Positions 43,473 through 52,539 of a stretch of DNA of 64,000 nt are shown here, one piece after another. The number at the start of each line of letters is the position of its first letter. Within the stretch, counting starts at the first letter, position 1. The notes beneath the pieces are model-generated. The model was not told the origin of the DNA. It did not search any database and saw nothing but the letters and a program-made list of their open reading frames with translations. The position numbers and the translations under genes are program-made. Source of the DNA: Variovorax paradoxus. Its GTDB lineage: Bacteria > Pseudomonadota > Gammaproteobacteria > Burkholderiales > Burkholderiaceae_C. The stretch is from the NCBI RefSeq assembly GCF_024734665.1, contig NZ_CP102931.1, positions 6,384,001 to 6,448,000 of the forward strand, in the 5' to 3' direction.

Positions 43473-43494
43473 CGGGACGTCTTGTGGCGTCCCG
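43473..43494 (+). promoter_or_regulatory. AT-rich promoter region and hairpin before the MHYT gene
   Basis: The 140 bases before the MHYT gene include an AT-rich stretch (43417-43470), unlike the surrounding sequence, with a GTAAA/TTTAC dyad (43430-43445). It is followed by a hairpin with a 7-bp stem (CGGGACG 43473-43479 with CGTCCCG 43488-43494) and an 8-nt loop. The hairpin has no U-tract, so a leader or operator role is more likely than termination. Confidence 0.4.
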
Positions 43495-43556
43495 ATTGCA
43501 TCCGGTGGTCGGGAGGTCTGCGAGGCGCTCTTTTCCTGAACTTGAAAGGACATCGC

Positions 43557-44330
43557 ATGACTCCGCTCGTCGTAGGCCAACTCCTGTCCCCCGAGTACTC
43601 CCTGGGCATGGTGGCGCTCTCCTTCCTGATCTCATTCGCGGGCTCGCTGGTGGCCCTCATCTGCGCCAGCCGCATGGTCGGCGCGGACGGCAAGCCCAAC
43701 CTCGCCGTCGTGGCCTGCGCCGCGGTGGCGCTGGGCGGCATCGGCATCTGGTCGATGCACTTCATCGGCATGCTGGCGTACCGCCTGCCGGTGGCCATTT
43801 CGTACAACATGCCGCTCACGGTGGTGTCGCTGGTTGCGGCCATCCTGATCTCCGGCATTGCGCTGTACATGGCCGGCGGACGGCGCAAGTTCAGCAAATC
43901 GGGCTGGCTCGCCGGCAGCCTGCTGGCCGGCATCGGCGTCTGCGTGATGCACTACATGGGCATGTTCGCGATGAGCATGCGCGCCTCGATGAACTTCGAC
44001 CTGGCGGTGGTCGGGCTGTCGGTGCTCATCGCCGTCACCGCCGCCGCGGCGGCCCTGTGGCTGGCGTTCAACCTGCGCAAGTTCTCGCACAAGGTCGCGG
44101 CCGCTGCCGTGATGGGCGTGGCGGTCTGCACCATGCACTATGTGGGCATGAGCGCGGCCAGCATGGTCTGCATCGCAGCCGCGCCCGCCGACGCGCTGGC
44201 CATCGGCGGCAGCTACATGGGTCTCACGGTGTTCGGCACGGCCGGCGCGGTGCTGATCTTCATCTACTGGGTGGTCACGGGCAGCAGCCTCGATGCCCCC
44301 GTTGCCGCGCCACGCGCGCGCGCCGGCTGA
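43557..44330 (+). CDS. Stand-alone MHYT-domain membrane sensor
   Basis: 257 residues from MTPLVVGQL, with GAAAGGA upstream. About seven membrane segments carry three MHYT motifs (WSMHFIGM, CVMHYMGM and CTMHYVGM), each at the cytoplasm-facing end of a helix and proposed to bind a metal such as copper. MHYT proteins usually carry GGDEF/EAL or histidine-kinase domains; here nothing follows the seventh segment except a short tail. It may sense O2, CO or NO and act through a partner. It is monocistronic, with the carboxylase operon beginning about 100 bases later. Confidence 0.9.
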   Translation: MTPLVVGQLLSPEYSLGMVALSFLISFAGSLVALICASRMVGADGKPNLAVVACAAVALGGIGIWSMHFIGMLAYRLPVAISYNMPLTVVSLVAAILISGIALYMAGGRRKFSKSGWLAGSLLAGIGVCVMHYMGMFAMSMRASMNFDLAVVGLSVLIAVTAAAAALWLAFNLRKFSHKVAAAAVMGVAVCTMHYVGMSAASMVCIAAAPADALAIGGSYMGLTVFGTAGAVLIFIYWVVTGSSLDAPVAAPRARAG

Positions 44331-44429
44331 TGCCCGGTTGACGACCAGCTAGTAGGCGCAAGCGGGCGCGGCGCCCGCCCCCTAGAGTCTGTGCAGAGCG
44401 AAAACAAGCGACCTGTACAGACTCTTCCC

Positions 44430-46040
44430 ATGCCCGTCATCGAATCCCGGCTGCAAGCGGCCAGCGACACCTTCCAGGCCAACCGCACCGGCATGCTCGC
44501 GCTACTCGACCAGGTGCGCGCACACGAGGCCCGCGCCGTAGCGGCCTCCGGCGCTTCGGCCGAGCGTTTTGCCAAGCGCGGGCAGCTGCTGCCGCGCGAG
44601 CGCATAGCGCTGCTGCTCGACACCGGCGCGCCCTTTCTGCCGCTGGCCTCGCTCGCGGGGCTGGGGCAGGACAACCCCGACCTGGCCAAGAGCGTGCCCG
44701 GCGGCGGCCTGATCTCCGGCATCGGCCAGGTGTCGGGCGTGCGCTGCATGGTCAACGCATCCGACTCGGGCATCGACGCCGGCGCGCTGCAGCCCATGGG
44801 CCTCGACAAGCAGCTGCGCGTGCAGGAGATCGCGCTCGAAAACAAGCTGCCCTACGTGCAGCTGGTGGAAAGCGCCGGCGCCAACCTCATGCACTACCGC
44901 GTGCAGGACTTCGTGCGCGGTGGCAACATCTTCCGCAACCTCGCGCGGCTGTCGGCTGCGGGCCTGCCGGTGGTGACGGTGACGCACGGCTCCTCGACCG
45001 CGGGCGGCGCCTACCAGACGGGCCTGTCCGACTACATCGTGATGGTGCGCGACCGCACGCGGGCCTTTCTCGCGGGACCGCCGCTGCTGAAGGCAGCCAC
45101 CGGCGAGATCGCGACCGAAGAAGAACTGGGCGGCGCGGTGATGCACACGCACATCTCGGGCCTCGGCGACTACCTGGCGGAAGACGACCGCGACGCCATC
45201 CGCATCGCGCGCTCGATCCTCGGCGGCATCGACTGGGCGCGCAACGAAGCGCCGCGCCAGTTCATTCCGCCGCGCTACGACGCCGAAGACCTGCTCGGCA
45301 TCATGCCGAGCGACGGACGGAGGCCGGTCGATATGCGCGAGGTCGTCGCGCGCATCGCCGACGGCTCCGAGTTCCTTGAGTTCAGCGAGCACTACGGTAG
45401 CGCCACCGTCTGCGGCCACATCCGGCTCGAAGGCCACGCCGTGGGCATCGTCACCAACAACGGCCCCATCGATTCCGACGGCGCGACCAAGGCCACGCAC
45501 TTCATCCAGGCCTGCTGCCAGACGCGCACGCCCATCGTCTACCTGCAGAACATCACGGGGTACATGGTGGGCCGGGCGCACGAGGAGGCCGGCATCATCA
45601 AGCACGGAGCGAAGATGATCCAGGCCGTGACCAACGCCACCGTGCCGCAGATCACGCTGCACTGCGGCGCTTCGTACGGCGCGGGCAACTACGGCATGTG
45701 CGGCCGGGGCTTCGCGCCGCGCTTCTGCTTCTCGTGGCCCAATGCGCGCACAGCCGTCATGGGCGGCGAGCAGGCTGCGAAGACCATGGCCATCGTCATG
45801 GAGGCGGGCATGGCGCGCAAGGGCGCGATCGACCACGCGAAGATCGATGCGATGCAGCAGCAGATCGTCGAACGCTTCGATCGGCAGATGAGCGTGTTCA
45901 CCACCAGCGCGCTGCTGCTCGACGACGGCGTGATCGACCCACGCGACACACGTGCGGTGTTGGCTGAAGTGCTCTCCATCTGCCGCGATGCCGATGCGCG
46001 CGGGCCGCAGCCGATGCAGTTTTCGGTGGCGCGGCCATGA
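44430..46040 (+). CDS. Acyl-CoA carboxylase carboxyltransferase (beta) subunit, AtuC-like
   Basis: 536 residues from MPVIESRLQ, matching the usual length of methylcrotonyl- and geranyl-CoA carboxylase beta subunits. Crotonase-fold segments include GGGLISGIGQVSG, VQLVESAGANLMHYR, THGSSTAGGAYQTGLSDY, ITGYMVGRAHEEAGIIKHGAKMI and CGASYGAGNYGMCGRGF-type oxyanion glycines. A GTG start at 44391 is possible but less supported. With the alpha subunit it carboxylates a beta-methyl unsaturated acyl-CoA. The neighbouring SDR and acyl-CoA dehydrogenases favour an atu-like terpenoid or branched-chain acid route, but methylcrotonyl-CoA cannot be ruled out. Confidence 0.87.
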   Translation: MPVIESRLQAASDTFQANRTGMLALLDQVRAHEARAVAASGASAERFAKRGQLLPRERIALLLDTGAPFLPLASLAGLGQDNPDLAKSVPGGGLISGIGQVSGVRCMVNASDSGIDAGALQPMGLDKQLRVQEIALENKLPYVQLVESAGANLMHYRVQDFVRGGNIFRNLARLSAAGLPVVTVTHGSSTAGGAYQTGLSDYIVMVRDRTRAFLAGPPLLKAATGEIATEEELGGAVMHTHISGLGDYLAEDDRDAIRIARSILGGIDWARNEAPRQFIPPRYDAEDLLGIMPSDGRRPVDMREVVARIADGSEFLEFSEHYGSATVCGHIRLEGHAVGIVTNNGPIDSDGATKATHFIQACCQTRTPIVYLQNITGYMVGRAHEEAGIIKHGAKMIQAVTNATVPQITLHCGASYGAGNYGMCGRGFAPRFCFSWPNARTAVMGGEQAAKTMAIVMEAGMARKGAIDHAKIDAMQQQIVERFDRQMSVFTTSALLLDDGVIDPRDTRAVLAEVLSICRDADARGPQPMQFSVARP

Positions 46041-47983
46041 GTGCATTCCACAAGATCCTGATCGCGAACCGCGGCGAGATCGCAGTTCGCGTGATGCGCA
46101 CTGCGCGCGCGATGGGCTACCGCACGGTGGCCGTGTACTCCAGCGCCGATGCGGAGGCCGAACATGTGCGGCAGGCCGACCAGGCAGTGTGGATCGGCGA
46201 ATCTCTGCCCGCGCAGAGCTACCTGAACATCGCTGCGATCATCGAGGCCGCGCGCGCCAGCGGCGCCGATGCGGTGCATCCGGGCTACGGCTTTCTCGCG
46301 GAGAACGCAGCGTTCGCGCAGGCCTGCCGAGACGCGGGACTGGTCTTCATCGGACCATCACCGGAGGCCATTCGCGCGATGGGCGACAAGGCCGGCGCCA
46401 AGCGGCTGATGCAGGCAGCGGGCGTGCCGTGCATTCCGGGCTACCAGGGCGAAGGCCAAGGCGCGGAGAAGCTGGCCGCCGAGGCCGCGCGCATCGGCTG
46501 GCCCGTGATGATCAAGGCGACTGCGGGCGGCGGCGGGCGCGGCATGCGGCTCGTGACATCGGCCGCTGACTTCGCCGCGCAGCTGCACAGCGCGCAGTCC
46601 GAAGCGCTCAACGCATTCGGCGACGCCACCGTGATCCTGGAGCGCGCCATCGTCGCGCCGCGCCATGTCGAGGTACAGATATTCGCGGACCGGCACGGCA
46701 ACGCCATCCACCTCGGCGAGCGCGACTGTTCGGTTCAGCGGCGGCACCAGAAGGTCGTCGAAGAAGCGCCCTCTCCGGCAGTGTCCGACGCACTGCGCGA
46801 ACGCATGGGTGCCACCGCCGTCGCTGCGGCGAAAGCCATCGCCTACGAAGGCGCGGGCACGCTCGAATTCCTGCTCGACGCCGAAGGCCAGTACTGGTTC
46901 ATGGAAATGAACACGCGCCTGCAGGTGGAGCACCCGGTGACCGAAGCGGTGACGGGCCTCGACCTCGTCGAACTGCAACTGCGCGTCGCGGCCGGCGAAC
47001 CTTTGCCGCTCGCGCAGCAGGACGTGCGCATCACAGGCCATGCGATCGAAGTGCGTCTGTGCGCCGAAGATCCGCGGCAGAGCTTCATGCCGCAAAGCGG
47101 CACCCTCACGGCGTGGCGGCCCTCTGCCGCGCTGCGCGCCGAGCACGCCTTGCGCGACGGGGCCGCCGTGCCGCCCTTCTACGACTCGATGATCGCCAAG
47201 CTCGTGGCGCATGGCCAAACGCGCGAGGAAGCCCGGCACCGGCTGATCGCAGGTTTGCAGGACACGGTAGCGCTCGGCATCTCGACCAACCAGCAGCTTC
47301 TGCGACGCGTGTTGTCGCATGACGTGTTCGCAAGCGGTGCTGCTACGACCGCCTTCATCGGCGATCACCTCGACGCCCTGCTCGCCGCCGACGCGGCGAA
47401 CGACACCCGCGCCGCATTGCTCGCCGCTCTGCTGCTCCAGTTGGGCGAGCGCGGCTGGCCCTCGCCGCTCGCGCACACGCTCCCCAACGCCCTGCGCTTC
47501 GCGCTCGACGGCACGGTGCACGCGGCCCGCGTGACACCATGCGGCGCCGGTCGGTTCGACATTGCACTGGGCGACAAAGCACCTGTGCAACTCGCCTTGC
47601 TCGCTCTACCCGGCAACGGCAGCCTCCGCTTCTCGTGCGACGGCCTGTCCGAACAAGCCTTCGTCGTGCGGCAGCCCGACCGCGTGGATTTCCACTTCCG
47701 CGGCCAGTCATTCCAGCTGGAAAACCTCACGCACGTCGCGGTTGCACGCACCGACGACACCGCCGGCGACGGCCTGCTGCGCGCATCCATGAACGGCCGC
47801 GTGATCGCCCTGCTGGTGGCCGAGGGCGATGCGGTCGCCGCAGGCCAGCCGCTCGTCACGCTCGAAGCGATGAAGATGGAGCACGTGCACTGCGCGCCGC
47901 GTTCCGGCCGTGTCGCACTGCATGTCGCGGTGGGCACGCAGGTGGCCGCGCGCCATGTGGTGGCCGAGGTCGCCGACGCGTGA
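46037..47983 (+). CDS. Biotin-dependent acyl-CoA carboxylase alpha subunit, AtuF/MCC-like
   Basis: 648 residues with an N-terminal biotin carboxylase and C-terminal biotin carrier in one chain. Seen are KILIANRGEIAVRVMRTAR, the glycine-rich ATP lid KATAGGGGRGMRLV, FLAENAAFAQ, EMNTRLQVEHPVTE, and the biotin site VTLEAMKMEHVH near residue 615. It carboxylates biotin with bicarbonate and ATP and passes the carboxyl to the beta subunit. ATGA overlap with the beta gene indicates coupling. Substrate identity depends on the beta subunit. Confidence 0.92.
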   Translation: MSAFHKILIANRGEIAVRVMRTARAMGYRTVAVYSSADAEAEHVRQADQAVWIGESLPAQSYLNIAAIIEAARASGADAVHPGYGFLAENAAFAQACRDAGLVFIGPSPEAIRAMGDKAGAKRLMQAAGVPCIPGYQGEGQGAEKLAAEAARIGWPVMIKATAGGGGRGMRLVTSAADFAAQLHSAQSEALNAFGDATVILERAIVAPRHVEVQIFADRHGNAIHLGERDCSVQRRHQKVVEEAPSPAVSDALRERMGATAVAAAKAIAYEGAGTLEFLLDAEGQYWFMEMNTRLQVEHPVTEAVTGLDLVELQLRVAAGEPLPLAQQDVRITGHAIEVRLCAEDPRQSFMPQSGTLTAWRPSAALRAEHALRDGAAVPPFYDSMIAKLVAHGQTREEARHRLIAGLQDTVALGISTNQQLLRRVLSHDVFASGAATTAFIGDHLDALLAADAANDTRAALLAALLLQLGERGWPSPLAHTLPNALRFALDGTVHAARVTPCGAGRFDIALGDKAPVQLALLALPGNGSLRFSCDGLSEQAFVVRQPDRVDFHFRGQSFQLENLTHVAVARTDDTAGDGLLRASMNGRVIALLVAEGDAVAAGQPLVTLEAMKMEHVHCAPRSGRVALHVAVGTQVAARHVVAEVADA

Positions 47984-48017
47984 CGCTCTTCAAGACAAGT
48001 TTCCGAAAGTCTTCCGC

Positions 48018-48917
48018 ATGAATGCATCCTCCCGCTACCGCTCCGTCTTCGCACCCGGCCTGTTCGGCGGACAGGTCATCGTCGTCACCGGCGGCGGCTC
48101 CGGCATTGGCCGCTGCACAGCGCACGAACTCGCGGCGCTCGGCGCGCAGGTGGTGCTGGTCGGCCGCAAGCCCGAGAAGCTCGACAAGGTGCGCGCCGAG
48201 ATCGAAGCCAGCGGCGGCAAGGCCAGCACGCAGGCCTTCGACATCCGCCAGGAAGAAGCGGTGCGCGCAGCCATAGCCGCCGTCGTCGCCGCGCATGGCC
48301 GCATCGACGGGCTCGTGAACAACGCAGGCGGCCAGTACATCACGCCGCTCGCCGCCATCTCGGCCAAGGGCTGGGAGGCGGTGATCCACACCAACCTGAC
48401 GGGCGGCTTCCTGGTCGCGCGCGAGTGCTACGTGCAAAGCATGCAGGCCAACGGCGGCGCCATCGTCAACATCGTGGCCGACATCTGGGGCTCGATGCCC
48501 AACATGGGCCACAGCGGCGCGGCGCGCGCCGGCATGGTGAGCTTCACCGAGACGGCCGCCGCTGAATGGGCCGTGAGCGGCGTGCGCGTGAACGCGGTGG
48601 CGCCGGGCTACATCGCATCGAGCGGCATGGACCACTACCCGCCCGAAGCCGGCGACATGCTGCGCGCCATGCGCAACACCGTGCCCGCCGGGCGCTTCGG
48701 CAACGAGGCCGAGACCTCAGCCGCCATTGCCTTCCTGCTGAGCCCCGCGGCCAGCTTCATCAGCGGCAGCGTGCTGCGCGTGGACGGCGCACGGCCACAG
48801 GTGCGCATGGGCTGGCCGATGGAGATTCCCGATGCGCAGACGCAGCAGCGCGCGGCGGTGCGGCCTTTCGATGGCTTCCATCTCGCGCAGACGCCGCGCG
48901 TGTTCCAGGACAAGTAA
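48018..48917 (+). CDS. SDR oxidoreductase, AtuG-like, lacking YxxxK
   Basis: 299 residues from MNASSRYRS. The cofactor motif GGGSGIG is followed by VVLVGRKPEKL, and NNAGGQYITPLAAIS is intact. The catalytic region reads MPNMGHSGAARAGMVSF: the tyrosine is absent and the lysine is arginine, as in the 2,4-dienoyl-CoA-reductase-like SDRs, which also lack the tyrosine. In the Pseudomonas atu cluster a related SDR is found beside the geranyl-CoA carboxylase. It lies directly after the alpha subunit gene. It may act on a CoA ester or on a terpenoid alcohol; this is undecided. Confidence 0.82.
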   Translation: MNASSRYRSVFAPGLFGGQVIVVTGGGSGIGRCTAHELAALGAQVVLVGRKPEKLDKVRAEIEASGGKASTQAFDIRQEEAVRAAIAAVVAAHGRIDGLVNNAGGQYITPLAAISAKGWEAVIHTNLTGGFLVARECYVQSMQANGGAIVNIVADIWGSMPNMGHSGAARAGMVSFTETAAAEWAVSGVRVNAVAPGYIASSGMDHYPPEAGDMLRAMRNTVPAGRFGNEAETSAAIAFLLSPAASFISGSVLRVDGARPQVRMGWPMEIPDAQTQQRAAVRPFDGFHLAQTPRVFQDK

Positions 48918-48944
48918 AGAACGAACGACCGGAGACAAGACACC

Positions 48945-50105
48945 ATGCAGTACACCCACGAACACCTCGAAATCCAGAAGACCCTGCGCCGCTTCATCGA
49001 CGACGAGATCAACCCGCATGTGGACGAATGGGAGGCGGCCGAGATCTTCCCTGCGCACGAGGTGTTCAAGAAGCTCGGCAATCTCGGCATGCTGGGCCTG
49101 AACAAGCCAGAGGCCTTCGGCGGCGCCGGGCTCGACTACTCGTACGCGATGGCGATGGCCGAGGCGCTGGGCCACATCAGCTGCGGCGGCGTGCCGATGG
49201 CGATCGGCGTGCAGACCGACATGTGCACGCCCGCGCTCGCACGCTTCGGCAGCGACGAACTGCGCCGCGAGTTCCTGGCGCCCGCCATCGCCGGCGACAT
49301 GGTCGGCTGCATCGGCGTGAGCGAGCCCGATGCGGGCAGCGACGTGGCGGGCCTGAAGAGCCACGCGCGCAAGGACGGCGACGACTACCTCATCAGCGGC
49401 CAGAAGATGTGGATCACCAACAGCCTGCAGGCCGACTGGATGTGCATGCTGGTCAACACCAGCGACGGCCCGGTGCACCGCAACAAGTCGCTCGTGATGG
49501 TGCCGATGGACAGCCCCGGCATCGAGAAGGCGAAGAAGATCCGCAAGATCGGCATGAATTCGAGCGACACCGGGCTCATCTACTTCGACAACGTGCGCGT
49601 GCCGCAGCGCTACCGCGTCGGCGAGGAAGGCCAGGGCTTCGTCTACCAGATGCAGCAGTTCCAGGAAGAGCGCCTGTGGGCCGCCGCAAGTTCGCTCGAA
49701 CCGATGGAAGACTGCATCGCGCAGACCATCGAATGGGCGCAGCAGCGGCAGATGTTCGGCGCCACGCTGGCCGACCAGCAATGGGTGCAGTTCAAGCTGG
49801 CCGAGCTGAAGACCGAAGTGGAGGCGCTGCGCGCGCTCACGTATCGCGCCTGCGACCTGCATGTGCAGGGCGAAGACGTGCTCGAACTCGCATCGATGGC
49901 CAAGCTCAAGACCGGTCGCCTCACGCGGCAGGTGTCCGATACCTGCCTGCAGTTCTGGGGCGGCATGGGCTTCACGCTGGAAAACCGCGTTTCGCGGCTG
50001 TACCGTGACGGCAGGCTGGGCTCCATCGGCGGCGGTGCCGACGAAGTGATGCTCGGCATCCTCGCGAAGACCATGGGCATCGCCAAGCGGCCGCCGCGCG
50101 GTTGA
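48945..50105 (+). CDS. Acyl-CoA dehydrogenase, AtuD-like (citronellyl-CoA type)
   Basis: 386 residues. FAD-binding segments are VGCIGVSEPDAGSDVAGLKS and DYLISGQKMWITNS; the C-terminal part includes LQFWGGMGFTLENRVSRLYRD. The usual C-terminal catalytic glutamate position reads SIGGGADEVM, lacking Glu, while QEERLWAAASSLE supplies a glutamate where isovaleryl-CoA dehydrogenases have theirs. That fits a branched, beta-methyl acyl-CoA. The N-terminus TLRRFIDDEINPHVDEWE resembles AtuD, citronellyl-CoA dehydrogenase. The gene follows the SDR after 27 bases. Confidence 0.87.
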   Translation: MQYTHEHLEIQKTLRRFIDDEINPHVDEWEAAEIFPAHEVFKKLGNLGMLGLNKPEAFGGAGLDYSYAMAMAEALGHISCGGVPMAIGVQTDMCTPALARFGSDELRREFLAPAIAGDMVGCIGVSEPDAGSDVAGLKSHARKDGDDYLISGQKMWITNSLQADWMCMLVNTSDGPVHRNKSLVMVPMDSPGIEKAKKIRKIGMNSSDTGLIYFDNVRVPQRYRVGEEGQGFVYQMQQFQEERLWAAASSLEPMEDCIAQTIEWAQQRQMFGATLADQQWVQFKLAELKTEVEALRALTYRACDLHVQGEDVLELASMAKLKTGRLTRQVSDTCLQFWGGMGFTLENRVSRLYRDGRLGSIGGGADEVMLGILAKTMGIAKRPPRG

Positions 50106-50115
50106 ACAGCACCCC

Positions 50116-51291
50116 ATGAATGCCGAACTGCAAGCCGACCGCACCGCGCTCGCCGATACGGTGCGGCGCTTTGCCGAAAGCGAGATCGCGCCGCATGTGC
50201 AGGCGTGGGATGACGCGGGCGAGTTTCCGCGCGCGCTCTACGCGCGTGCCGCCGAACTCGGCCTGCTGGGCCTGGGCTATCCGGAAGAACTCGGCGGCAC
50301 GCCCGCCTCGTATTCGCTGAAGCTGCCTGCGTGGGTCGCGCTCGCGCGCCATGGCAAGAGCGGCGGCGTGCTCGCGAGCCTGTTCTCGCACAACATCGGC
50401 CTGCCGCCCGTGGTGCTGCATGCAAGCGACGCGGTGCGCCAAGAGGTCGTACCGCAGGTGCTGCGCGGCGAGAAGATCGCGGCGCTCGCCATCACCGAGC
50501 CCGGTGGCGGCTCCGACGTGGCTGCGCTGCGCACCACAGCAAAGCGGGAAACAGACGGCGACGGCGATCACTACGTGGTCAACGGCGAGAAGACTTTCAT
50601 CACCTCCGGCATGCGCGCCGACTGGATCACGGTAGCCGTGCGCACCGGCGAAGGGCGCGGCGCGGGCGGCATCTCGATGCTGATGGTGCCAGGCGACACG
50701 CCGGGCCTTTCGCGCACGCGCTTGTCGAAGATGGGCTGGCTGTGCTCCGACACCGCGACGCTGCACTTCGACAACGTGCGCGTGCCGGCGCGCTACCTTC
50801 TCGGGAACGAGGGCGAAGGCTTCCGCATGGTCATGGGCAACTTCAACGGCGAGCGCATCGGCCTTGCTGCGGGCGCCCTGGGCTTCTCGCAGGCCTGCCT
50901 CGATGAGGCCCTGACTTGGGCGCGCGAGCGCAAGACCTTCGGCTCGGCGCTCATCGAGCACCAGGCGGTACGCCACAAGCTGGTCGACATGCAGATGCGC
51001 ATCGCCTCCACCGAGGCCTGGATCGAGGCGGTGTCGGTCGAGGGCGACGCGCTCGAAGCAGCCGGGCGCTTCAACGCACCCGAATGGGTCGCGCAGATCT
51101 GCATGCTGAAGAACCACGCGACGCAGACCATGCAGTTCTGCGCCGACCAGGCGGTGCAGATCCTCGGCGGCATGGGCTTCATGCGCGGCACCGTAAGCGA
51201 GCGCATCTACCGCGAGGTGAAGGTGATGATGATCGGCGGCGGGGCCGAAGAGATCATGAAAGAGTTGGCGGCCAAGCAGATGGGCTGGTAG
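50116..51291 (+). CDS. Acyl-CoA dehydrogenase, second of the cluster
   Basis: 391 residues. Motifs are ALAITEPGGGSDVAALRT, YVVNGEKTFITSG, QILGGMGFMRGTVSERIYREVKV and MMIGGGAEEIMKEL. As in its neighbour, the canonical Glu before the GT motif is replaced by Gly, and NGERIGLAAGALG offers the alternative base. It starts 10 bases after the upstream stop, so it is in the same transcript. It would carry out an alpha,beta-dehydrogenation at another step or chain length of the same branched acyl-CoA route. No enoyl-CoA hydratase gene follows. Confidence 0.88.
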   Translation: MNAELQADRTALADTVRRFAESEIAPHVQAWDDAGEFPRALYARAAELGLLGLGYPEELGGTPASYSLKLPAWVALARHGKSGGVLASLFSHNIGLPPVVLHASDAVRQEVVPQVLRGEKIAALAITEPGGGSDVAALRTTAKRETDGDGDHYVVNGEKTFITSGMRADWITVAVRTGEGRGAGGISMLMVPGDTPGLSRTRLSKMGWLCSDTATLHFDNVRVPARYLLGNEGEGFRMVMGNFNGERIGLAAGALGFSQACLDEALTWARERKTFGSALIEHQAVRHKLVDMQMRIASTEAWIEAVSVEGDALEAAGRFNAPEWVAQICMLKNHATQTMQFCADQAVQILGGMGFMRGTVSERIYREVKVMMIGGGAEEIMKELAAKQMGW

Positions 51292-51384
51292 CCGCCGGCC
51301 TCTCTTTCTTCGTGCTGCGAGGAACGCCGCCGCGCACCGGGTGTCCAACCATCCAGCGCTTTCGCTGGGTCGCAGGAGACCGAC

Positions 51385-52143
51385 ATGCTCTCTCTCACCT
51401 CAGGCATCGGCGCCGTCATCATTGTTCTGCTGGCGGTGCTGCTGTTTTCAGCGGTATGGATCTTCCGGGAGTACGAACGCGGCATCGTGTTCACCCTCGG
51501 GCGCTTCTCGAAGGTTTCGGGGCCGGGCCTGGTGCTCGTGATACCGGCCATCCAGCAGGTGGTGCGCGTCGATCTGCGCACCGTAGTGCTCGAAGTGCCG
51601 ACGCAGGACGTGATCTCGCGCGACAACGTGTCGGTGAAGGTCAGCGCGGTCGTCTACTTCCGCATCGTCGATGCCGAGAAGGCCATCATCCAGGTGAAGG
51701 ACTTCTTCAACGCCACCAGCCAGCTGGCCCAGACCACCCTGCGCTCGGTGCTCGGCAAGCACCAGCTCGACGACATGCTGGCCGAGCGCGAGAAGCTCAA
51801 CCTCGACGTGCGCGAGTCGCTGGACGTGCAGACGGCTTCATGGGGCATCAAGGTGTCGAACGTGGAGATCAAGCAGATCGACCTGACCGAATCGATGGTG
51901 CGCGCCATCGCGCGGCAGGCCGAGGCGGAACGCGAGCGGCGCGCCAAGGTGATCCACGCGGAAGGCGAGCTGCAGGCCTCAGAGAAGCTGTTCCAGGCCG
52001 CGCGCGTGCTGGCGCAGGAGCCGCAGGCCATCCAGCTGCGCTACCTGGAAACGCTCACGGTGATCGGTGCGGACAAGAACACGACCATCGTGTTTCCGCT
52101 GCCGGTGGATCTGATATCCAGCTTCCTCGGCAAGCACGCATAG
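51385..52143 (+). CDS. Slipin (stomatin/SPFH family)
   Basis: 252 residues. One N-terminal membrane segment (GAVIIVLLAVLLFSAVW) is followed by the SPFH domain: FREYERGIVFTLGRFSKVSGPGLVLVIP, VLEVPTQDVISRDNVSVKVSAVVYFRI, and QTTLRSVLGKHQLDDMLAEREKL. The C-terminal region is a coiled coil rich in AEAERERRAKVIHAEGELQA. Slipins form membrane scaffolds and often pair with an NfeD-type protease partner. No such gene is adjacent here; the acyl-CoA dehydrogenase gene is upstream and the Dabb gene downstream. The protein is expected in the inner membrane. Confidence 0.93.
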   Translation: MLSLTSGIGAVIIVLLAVLLFSAVWIFREYERGIVFTLGRFSKVSGPGLVLVIPAIQQVVRVDLRTVVLEVPTQDVISRDNVSVKVSAVVYFRIVDAEKAIIQVKDFFNATSQLAQTTLRSVLGKHQLDDMLAEREKLNLDVRESLDVQTASWGIKVSNVEIKQIDLTESMVRAIARQAEAERERRAKVIHAEGELQASEKLFQAARVLAQEPQAIQLRYLETLTVIGADKNTTIVFPLPVDLISSFLGKHA

Positions 52144-52226
52144 CGCACGGAAACGGAAAACTGTTCTTCACGCGCGGGGCGCGCGGCGCATAGCCTTTCG
52201 CAAGGCACGTGCTTACCATCGTCCGC

Positions 52227-52529
52227 ATGTTCAAGCACATCGTGATGTGGGACCTGCGTGGCGACACGCCGGAAGAAAAGACGCAGGCCCGCCAACTGCT
52301 CAAGCGCAAGTTCGAATCGCTGCGCGGCCAGATCCCGGGCCTGCTGCACATCGAAGTGGGCGTCGATTCGAGCCGCGCAAGCTATGCCTGCGACGTGGTG
52401 CTCTACAGCGAGTTCGACAGCCAGGCCTCGCTCGACGGCTACGCTACGCACCCTGCACACCTGCGCGTGCGCGAAGAACTGGGCGACCTTCGCGTCGCAC
52501 GGCACCAGGTCGATTACGCGGCAGACTGA
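52227..52529 (+). CDS. Dabb family (stress-responsive A/B barrel) protein
   Basis: 100 residues from MFKHIVMWDL. The dimeric alpha/beta-barrel pattern shows HIVMWDLRG at the N-terminus, GLLHIEVGVDSSRASYACDVVLYSEFDSQASL (two strands around a turn), then DGYATHPAHLRVRE, the family's HP-x-H segment. Members form homodimers and some are cyclases or degradative enzymes, but the family's general role is unsettled. The start at 52227 is used; a GTG at 52209 would add six residues. The gene converges with the DEAD-box helicase gene 10 bases away. Confidence 0.87.
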   Translation: MFKHIVMWDLRGDTPEEKTQARQLLKRKFESLRGQIPGLLHIEVGVDSSRASYACDVVLYSEFDSQASLDGYATHPAHLRVREELGDLRVARHQVDYAAD

Positions 52530-52539
52530 TCGGCGCTGG

